From Chloroflexota bacterium (lineage in GTDB: Bacteria > Chloroflexota > Anaerolineae > Anaerolineales > UBA11858): DNA of 39,392 bases. A model generated the notes under the pieces. That model was given only the letters and a program-made list of their open reading frames with translations. It had not been told where the DNA came from and did not search any database. Positions 39,170 to 39,392 of the stretch are shown here, one piece after another; position 1 is the first letter of the stretch; the number at the start of each line of letters is the position of its first letter. The position numbers and the translations under genes were made by a program. The stretch lies in NCBI GenBank assembly GCA_030609055.1, contig JAUWCZ010000008.1:1-39392 (forward strand), given 5' to 3'.

Positions 39170-39392
39170 CAACGACTGAAACCCGGATTTCAAAACCCTG
39201 GGCTAGAGTGCGTGATGTGTTTGTTTATGTCCTCGGTCAACTCCGCACAATAATGAAGATTTATCCAGGGATAATGCATTTACTAATCTTCTGGGGGGTG
39301 ATCATCCAGGTTATCGGCACAGCGATAAAGATCATGCAGATGGGATTGTTTGTCCCCTTCATCTGGCCCATATTTTCACAGAATGTATATTT
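39166..39392 (+). CDS. Partial membrane protein with NarI-like N-terminus (truncated by window edge)
   Basis: ATG at 39166 overlaps the Rieske stop (ATGA); open to the window end: MTTTETRISKPWARVRDVFVYVLGQLRTIMKIYPGIMHLLIFWGVIIQVIGTAIKIMQMGLFVPFIWPIFSQNVY. It resembles the VLRQKYPGIMHIALAWSFFIFFLGTALA segment of the NarI-HdrD fusion. Confidence 0.7.
   Translation, partial: MTTTETRISKPWARVRDVFVYVLGQLRTIMKIYPGIMHLLIFWGVIIQVIGTAIKIMQMGLFVPFIWPIFSQNVY

Noticed and set aside
1-39392. CRISPR arrays, tRNA/rRNA genes, insertion sequences or phage genes
   Set aside because: None recognised by eye; no regularly spaced repeats, transposase or integrase motifs in the supplied ORFs. tRNAscan/Infernal would be needed to exclude small RNAs fully.

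Overview
The window is 39.4 kb of bacterial chromosome, probably from an anaerobic Chloroflexota (Anaerolineae-like) organism; this is inferred from gene content and is not proven. The left half is mostly housekeeping: 3'-truncated atpA, ruvA, a MgtC/DUF4010 membrane protein, ruvC, yebC, a PflA-like radical SAM protein, an L,D-transpeptidase, smpB, a histidine ammonia-lyase-like gene, a HIT protein, a YhhQ-type transporter, an NBR1-Ig-type lipoprotein, a PIG-L deacetylase, an SH3 protein and a tkt-rpiB-tal operon. It also holds a HesB/IscA-like gene interrupted by an in-frame TGA that is best read as selenocysteine. The right half (about 19.9-39.4 kb) is a large co-directional energy-metabolism locus. 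Its order is: soluble HdrD-like protein, EtfB, EtfA, membrane NarI-HdrD fusion (ETF:quinone oxidoreductase-like), Cache sensor kinase, REC-histidine kinase, single-domain response regulator, HdrC, HdrB, a 1137-aa HdrA with an inserted GltD/NfnB-like flavoprotein domain, MvhD, MvhG, MvhA ([NiFe]-hydrogenase), hydrogenase maturation protease, cytochrome b6-like protein with an N-terminal CxxCH segment, subunit IV, Rieske protein, and a partial NarI-like membrane protein. The most interesting points are the HdrA-GltD architecture, the cysteine-stripped CCG domains shared by two HdrD paralogues flanking etfBA, signalling proteins with no DNA-binding output inside the operon, the c-heme-tagged cytochrome b, and the Sec-HesB gene. 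All calls come from reading the sequence and supplied translations; no searches or folding programs were run.
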